Below the pieces are notes generated by a model. It saw only the letters and a list, made by a program, of their open reading frames with translations. It had not been told where the DNA came from and did not search any database. Below are positions 15,214-19,635 of a stretch of 19,635 nt of DNA, one piece after another. Source of the stretch: Clostridia bacterium (lineage in GTDB: Bacteria; Bacillota; Clostridia; Christensenellales; CAG-917). Location: NCBI GenBank assembly GCA_017500745.1, contig JAFVYE010000105.1, positions 1 to 19,635 of the forward strand, written 5' to 3'. Numbering within the stretch: the first letter of the stretch is position 1; every line of letters begins with the position of its first letter. The position numbers and the translations under genes were made by a program.

Positions 15214-17630
15214 CTCTGAAGCTGGCCATCAAAAACATATATGCAAAGCCGTGGCGTGCAGTGGCAACCGTATTTGTAGTGGCTGTTGCCGTGGCTTTGG
15301 TGTTTTCAATGCTGTCCTTTTCGGACGCGGTTTTTGACTATCTTTTTGCAGTTGAAACCGCCAGCGCAGGGGACAGCGACTTGACTCTTGCCACCAACTC
15401 TGTCAGCGACAGAATTCTGTCCGTGGATGGTCTTGAAGAGGTTGACGGTGTCAAGGACGTGGTGCCCACCCTCAACATGTATGCCTTGTATCAAGGAGGT
15501 TACGTCTCCTTGCGTGGTTTTGACAAAGGCGATTATGAAACCTTGTCTGACATTGAAGTGGTGGAAGGAAGTGTTTCAGACCTTGACTTGAACACGGACA
15601 ACGTGGTCATCAGTCAAGATATGGCAGAGGAGTACGGGCTCAAAGTTGGCGATGGCATTGCAGTAAAGTCCGGCACAAAAACCATCAACTTCTACGTTGT
15701 GGCCATTGCAAAGGCCACCGGCTATTTCCTTGGAGAGAGCCCCTATCTTGTCATAGGAAACGTAAAGGGTGTATCCCGCCTCATATATGGCGAGTACGCC
15801 GTGTACAATGAAGTTTATCTTATGGCAGAGGACGGTGCAAACCTTGACACCATCATCAACACCATCCTGTCCATGCCCAAATATAAGGATATGACCATCG
15901 GCGAAAGTCAGGACGCCCAGTACGTCACAAACCAAACCAACTCCATGTCTGCTCCCGTGGTCATTGCTGGAGTTGGAGTGTTGGTGCTGGCTCTTGCATT
16001 TGTGGTGCTCATATCATTGACCTCTCTTGGTGAGAGAAAGAAATTTGTGTCCAAACTCACGGTTGTTGGTGCAACCAAAAGCCAAATTGCCCAGATTTTT
16101 CTCTATGAAAGTCTTATTCTGGCTTTTGTGGGAGCGGTGGTTGGCTCCATTCTTGCAGGCGGAGTATTTGCGCTCCTCCTCAAAGTGACGTTGTCATCGG
16201 TGGTGGCATTCCGCATTTCAACAATAAAGCTGTTTGGCTCTGCGGTCATAGGATTTGTGACTGCTGTGGCAAGCGTGCTCATACCCATTGCAATTTCAAT
16301 GCGCAACACCATTAGTGCCAACGAAAATGAAAGGCGAAAGAGTGTTGTTTGGAAGGCATTGCCCATTGCTCTTGTGCTCACGGCAGTTGCAAGCGTAATC
16401 GTTGAGTTCACAGCAAAAGGTGGCAGAGGATCCCTGTCCCTTGTCAACGTGGTGCTTGTGCTGGTGGCTCTTGTTGTGAGTGTGCCTTTTGTGTTGAGGG
16501 CCCTTGCAAAACTTCTTGAAAAGGCACCAAAAGCAACCATCAAACTGACTGCAAAATCACTTTCTCGTGAGCGCAGACATACAAGACTGCAAATTCTCAC
16601 CGCAGGCATGACGGTTGCAATGCTTTTGTTCATGGCTTGGGGGCTTACAACAGACATCTTCACAGGATACCTTGTGGAGTTTGAGGACAAAGTCCTTGTG
16701 ACCAACGTGCCCTCCTCCATAGCGTCAAGTCCCAATATTGAAGGCATATTGGACGTGGAAGGAGTTGAAAGCGCTGTGCCTATGGTGTGGCGTCAAGGCA
16801 AGATGACAGAAATCGGCAAGGGCAAAACCGTCAATATCATTGGCAGCGAAAAGGCCCTTGACCTCATAGACTTTGCCTTTGTCACCAATGAGACAGAACT
16901 GCGTCAATCATTGCTCATTCCGGGCAACATTGTTATTGACAAGGCATATCAAGAGCTGTATGGCTTGAACGTTGGCGACAAAGTGGCCCTTGAAATAGAG
17001 GGCAAAACAGCCACTCTTACCATTGCCGGTATCACCCGCCACAAGTTGTTCAACGGCAACTACGTCATTGCGTCAATTGGCACCTTTGAGGATGCCTACG
17101 GCATAGGTGCAGACACCGTCCTTGTGGTTGCGGATGACGCCAAACTCATGGCAGAGAAAATTCGCTCGCAATTTGTTGAAAGAAACTATTACGCCCAAGA
17201 CGCACTCACGGTTTATCAATGGGATGCAGAGTCCCTTGGCAACGTGTTTGACCTTGTGGGCACCCTTGCAATCGTCATGGCTGTCCTTGTGTTTATGGTG
17301 CTTGTTGCCTCTGCTGTGGCCTCAAGGCCTAATGGCGAAAAGGGCAGGACTGCAATGCTTTCTGCAGGCATGGCAAAAAACACTTTGCTTCTTGCTGAAG
17401 TCTATGAATATGCCATCACAGCCATCACGGCCTTTGTGTTGTCATTTGCAGTCAGCGTGCTCATGACCGCATCACTCATTGGAGCCCTCCGCCTCTTTGG
17501 GCTGTACTTTGAGTTTATGTATGGCGCAGACATCGTTGCAATTGTTGGTGCAGTTCTATCGGTTGGATATGCACTCATCCCTCTCATTACAGGGTTCAAA
17601 AAGAAATATACTTTGCTGAGGCAAAAGTAG
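15210..17630 (+). CDS. FtsX-family ABC transporter permease (two FtsX domains, 806 aa)
   Basis: Translation starts at GTG 15210, inside the stop of the ATPase gene (GTGA overlap), with TAGGA four bases upstream. The protein has about ten TM segments: TM1 at about 17-37, three around 248-272, 300-325 and 341-363 (first FtsX domain), about 381-400, 409-432 and 462-482, and a final three at about 680-706, 730-758 and 774-797 (second FtsX domain). Two extracytoplasmic domains lie at about 38-247 and 483-675. Both contain the MacB-periplasmic-core-like pattern with LDVEGVESAVP / VDGLEEVDGVKDVVP and YGLKVGD / YGLNVGDKVALEIEG, which shows an internal duplication. With the upstream ATPase it should form an envelope transporter or signal-transducing complex. 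The substrate is not predictable. The lipoprotein 17 bases downstream is a likely partner. Confidence 0.93.
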   Translation: MTLKLAIKNIYAKPWRAVATVFVVAVAVALVFSMLSFSDAVFDYLFAVETASAGDSDLTLATNSVSDRILSVDGLEEVDGVKDVVPTLNMYALYQGGYVSLRGFDKGDYETLSDIEVVEGSVSDLDLNTDNVVISQDMAEEYGLKVGDGIAVKSGTKTINFYVVAIAKATGYFLGESPYLVIGNVKGVSRLIYGEYAVYNEVYLMAEDGANLDTIINTILSMPKYKDMTIGESQDAQYVTNQTNSMSAPVVIAGVGVLVLALAFVVLISLTSLGERKKFVSKLTVVGATKSQIAQIFLYESLILAFVGAVVGSILAGGVFALLLKVTLSSVVAFRISTIKLFGSAVIGFVTAVASVLIPIAISMRNTISANENERRKSVVWKALPIALVLTAVASVIVEFTAKGGRGSLSLVNVVLVLVALVVSVPFVLRALAKLLEKAPKATIKLTAKSLSRERRHTRLQILTAGMTVAMLLFMAWGLTTDIFTGYLVEFEDKVLVTNVPSSIASSPNIEGILDVEGVESAVPMVWRQGKMTEIGKGKTVNIIGSEKALDLIDFAFVTNETELRQSLLIPGNIVIDKAYQELYGLNVGDKVALEIEGKTATLTIAGITRHKLFNGNYVIASIGTFEDAYGIGADTVLVVADDAKLMAEKIRSQFVERNYYAQDALTVYQWDAESLGNVFDLVGTLAIVMAVLVFMVLVASAVASRPNGEKGRTAMLSAGMAKNTLLLAEVYEYAITAITAFVLSFAVSVLMTASLIGALRLFGLYFEFMYGADIVAIVGAVLSVGYALIPLITGFKKKYTLLRQK

Positions 17631-17647
17631 CCCGCACAGGAATTCAT

Positions 17648-19366
17648 ATGAAAAAAGCATCAATGATTTTACTCATCGCACTTTTGGTGTCAGCTCTTGC
17701 GCTGACCGCTGTGGCATGCAATCCGGACGATGACACGGTTGACACTCGTCCATTGACGGTGTCTGCTCTGGTAGATGCGCTCTTGTCATCGCAAAATAGT
17801 GGCTGGACAATGGGCATGACCGAGGATCAGATTGCATCTCTTGATCGTCCCGCAGACTATGTGGTGGCACGTGAGTGGATTGCACTTGCTGGGGATGTTG
17901 TCTTGAAGAGCGGACTGCAAGAGGCCAAAATCAAGTCCATAACAGACTACGTTTTGTCAGACAAAGGCAAGGCATTTTTGCGCGGAGAAAGCATAAAGGA
18001 TGCCAATCATTTTATTTCAACTTTCTTGGAGATTGGGCTTACAAGCGCAGACGTTGAAGAACTTGTTTATGACGGAATATATGCCTTTGTAAAAAATGGC
18101 AAAGGGGTTGTTGAAAGCATCATCACAACAATCCAAAACATAAAAGGGCACTCCTCGCTCAATGCTGTTGCCCGCCAAAATATTGACGAAACAACCAGCG
18201 CAATGCAGACTGCAAAGGCATCCTTTGAATATGCAAGTAAAGACGCTGAAAACACATTAAAGCAACTTGAGCAGTGCAAAACCAGCATACAAAACCTCGT
18301 TTTGTTCGGTTACGATACTGCAATGATATTTGGAGACGGAGGCAATGATGACCTCATTGACTCTATTACGTCAGGCACTCTTGACAACGCAAGCGCAAGC
18401 GAAGTTGCCACCTATCTTGGCAGTGTGGTTGCATCAGTAAAGCGTGCGTTTGATGAGATCGGAAGTGATGCAGTCATGGTGCAGACAGCACTTGCATCTG
18501 TCCTTGACTTCTATACAAAAGTGGCTGTCAGCGTGCCTATGGTTGACACAATGATGATGGTCCTTGACAACTACAAGACCTTGCCCACCGTGCTTCCTCT
18601 CTTGTACGACTTTGTGCTCAACGTTGAGGACATTGCTCTTGACGGCACAGACCACACCTTCATTGAAAGTGTTATGGATTGTTTCCGTGAGGGATACAGG
18701 GGGGACAGCGATGACGCCAATGTCCTCATTGCTTATGCACGCATTGCACTTGCTTCATTGGGCATTGACTATACCGCATCAGCTGACGCCATTTTGGAAG
18801 CCCAAAAGGGAGCAAAGGATGTGATTGTCGGCGCCATGAACGAGATTGTTGCAGCAAGCGAGGGCAGAGGAAAGATGCCCATCATCTATCTTGCATTTAT
18901 ACTCAATGCCGAAAATGAAAGTGAGCAAATCAACGGAGTGGCTTTGGACATATTTGCCAATCTGCTTGTTGCAGACAACTATTACAAGCAAATGCAAAGA
19001 CATTTCAGAGAATATCGTGTAGGGGTTGTGGCCAAGCCGGATGCTCTCATCAGCAGCGCCAATTTCTTGCTGGCATATTGCGGAAGCAAGGACGTGGTCA
19101 ACGTCAACTCCACTTTCAGCGAGCAATGGTATGACTCATTGTGCGCTATGGTTGAGGACAAGATTGCGTCAGAGATGGATGCCCTCTACGCTCCCTCAAA
19201 TCAAGAGATGAGCAAGCTTGCCACCACGCTGTCCACCACCACGGTCAGCACTCTCCTTGAGATTGCCAACCTTGCACCTCAAAAGATGGGCACGGCAGAG
19301 TATGAGGCACTTGCAACAATAGTAGAAAATTTGTACACCCAAATTGGCGAAGCAATTTTGGGATAG
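17648..19366 (+). CDS. All-helical lipoprotein of unknown function, ABC operon member (572 aa)
   Basis: ATG 17648 has AGGAA five bases upstream and lies 17 bases after the permease stop, with no terminator between, so it belongs to the ABC operon. MKKASMILLIALLVSALALTAVAC is a lipoprotein signal with Cys24 as the modified residue, although the lipobox has Ala instead of the usual Leu at -3. An acidic linker (NPDDDTVDT) follows. The remainder reads as alpha-helical throughout, with a heptad-like stretch at about residues 171-219 that could form a coiled coil. I recognise no catalytic motif and no known family. No substrate-binding-protein signature is evident. It may be an external partner of the FtsX permease or an independent envelope protein; this is inference from operon position only. 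Confidence 0.85.
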   Translation: MKKASMILLIALLVSALALTAVACNPDDDTVDTRPLTVSALVDALLSSQNSGWTMGMTEDQIASLDRPADYVVAREWIALAGDVVLKSGLQEAKIKSITDYVLSDKGKAFLRGESIKDANHFISTFLEIGLTSADVEELVYDGIYAFVKNGKGVVESIITTIQNIKGHSSLNAVARQNIDETTSAMQTAKASFEYASKDAENTLKQLEQCKTSIQNLVLFGYDTAMIFGDGGNDDLIDSITSGTLDNASASEVATYLGSVVASVKRAFDEIGSDAVMVQTALASVLDFYTKVAVSVPMVDTMMMVLDNYKTLPTVLPLLYDFVLNVEDIALDGTDHTFIESVMDCFREGYRGDSDDANVLIAYARIALASLGIDYTASADAILEAQKGAKDVIVGAMNEIVAASEGRGKMPIIYLAFILNAENESEQINGVALDIFANLLVADNYYKQMQRHFREYRVGVVAKPDALISSANFLLAYCGSKDVVNVNSTFSEQWYDSLCAMVEDKIASEMDALYAPSNQEMSKLATTLSTTTVSTLLEIANLAPQKMGTAEYEALATIVENLYTQIGEAILG

Positions 19367-19375
19367 GGGGAATAT

Positions 19376-19635
19376 ATGGCACTTTTCAAATTGAAAAAGA
19401 AACTTGCAAGCGGGCTTGACAAAGTCCTTGGCGATGACAAAATCCTTGAACTCATCGCACCACTTCCTGACGTGGAAAAGTTTGACAGATTTTTGTTTGT
19501 TGGTCCTCATCCCGATGACATAGAAATCGGCGCAGGGGCAACTGTGTGCAAAATCAAGCGAACCAACAAGAAGGCACAAATCAAGTTTCTCATATGCACA
19601 GATGGCGGAGCAGGCACGTCCGATCCCAATATGAC
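19376..19635 (+). CDS. PIG-L/LmbE-family deacetylase (5' part, truncated by window edge)
   Basis: ATG 19376 is preceded by AGGGGG with a five-base spacer and lies nine bases after the lipoprotein stop, so it is the fourth gene of the operon. The 86 complete codons show GPHPDDIEIGAGAT (residues 43-56), the PHPDD zinc-binding motif of PIG-L/LmbE N-deacetylases, and then a strand and CTDGGAGTSDP (74-84), which also fits the family. Members remove acetyl from N-acetylglucosamine moieties (GlcNAc-phosphatidylinositol, the BshB/MshB thiol precursors, chitobiose, antibiotic intermediates). Here there is an extra Lys-rich amphipathic stretch of about 38 residues before the catalytic strand, with no signal peptide, so it is likely cytosolic or peripheral. 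The substrate is unknown and the rest of the gene lies outside the window. Confidence 0.9.
   Translation, partial: MALFKLKKKLASGLDKVLGDDKILELIAPLPDVEKFDRFLFVGPHPDDIEIGAGATVCKIKRTNKKAQIKFLICTDGGAGTSDPNM

Noticed and set aside
1..19635. CRISPR arrays, tRNA/rRNA genes, insertion sequences, prophage or conjugation genes
   Set aside because: None was seen on either strand; the only regular DNA repeat is the coding 33-bp tandem at 12768-12932, which has no spacers.

Overview
The window looks like chromosomal DNA from an uncultured low-to-mid GC Bacillota-type bacterium, possibly a gut-associated Clostridia lineage. This is an inference from several features: consensus sigma-A-like promoters with 16-17 bp spacers, strong AGGAGA-type ribosome sites, U-tailed hairpin terminators, two N-terminal lipoprotein signals, a transmembrane-anchored giant surface protein, and an FtsX-type ABC operon. 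No tRNA, rRNA, CRISPR array, insertion sequence or phage gene is visible. The genus cannot be fixed from the sequence alone.

Layout. Positions 1-410 (minus) carry the 5' part of a membrane-anchored M20 metallopeptidase, divergent from a lipase-like alpha/beta-hydrolase lipoprotein (558-2066). A terminator and a promoter-bearing gap of about 400 bases lead to one very large gene (2475-13097). It encodes a 3540-residue surface protein: signal peptide, N-terminal beta-rich and Ig-like modules, a long array of YDG/MBG-like repeats, one transmembrane helix near the C-terminus, and a 244-residue disordered Lys/Glu/Pro-rich tail predicted to be cytoplasmic. Then comes rpiB (13247-13699), convergent with queH (13754-14344, minus), with a terminator between them.

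Divergent from queH is an operon of at least four genes: an ABC ATPase (14539-15213), a two-FtsX-domain permease (15210-17630, 4-bp overlap), an unrecognised all-helical lipoprotein (17648-19366), and a PIG-L/LmbE-family deacetylase running off the right edge (from 19376). A perfect 9-3-9 dyad covers the -10 box of this operon, so it is probably under repressor control.

Functionally the window is mostly cell-envelope biology: two lipoproteins, a membrane-anchored peptidase, a giant surface protein and an envelope-type ABC system. Two housekeeping metabolic genes, rpiB (pentose phosphates) and queH (queuosine tRNA modification), sit between them. The best candidates for undescribed biology are the giant repeat protein with its unusual cytoplasmic tail, and the ABC/lipoprotein/PIG-L operon with its symmetrical operator. 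The queH promoter placement also predicts a leaderless mRNA.
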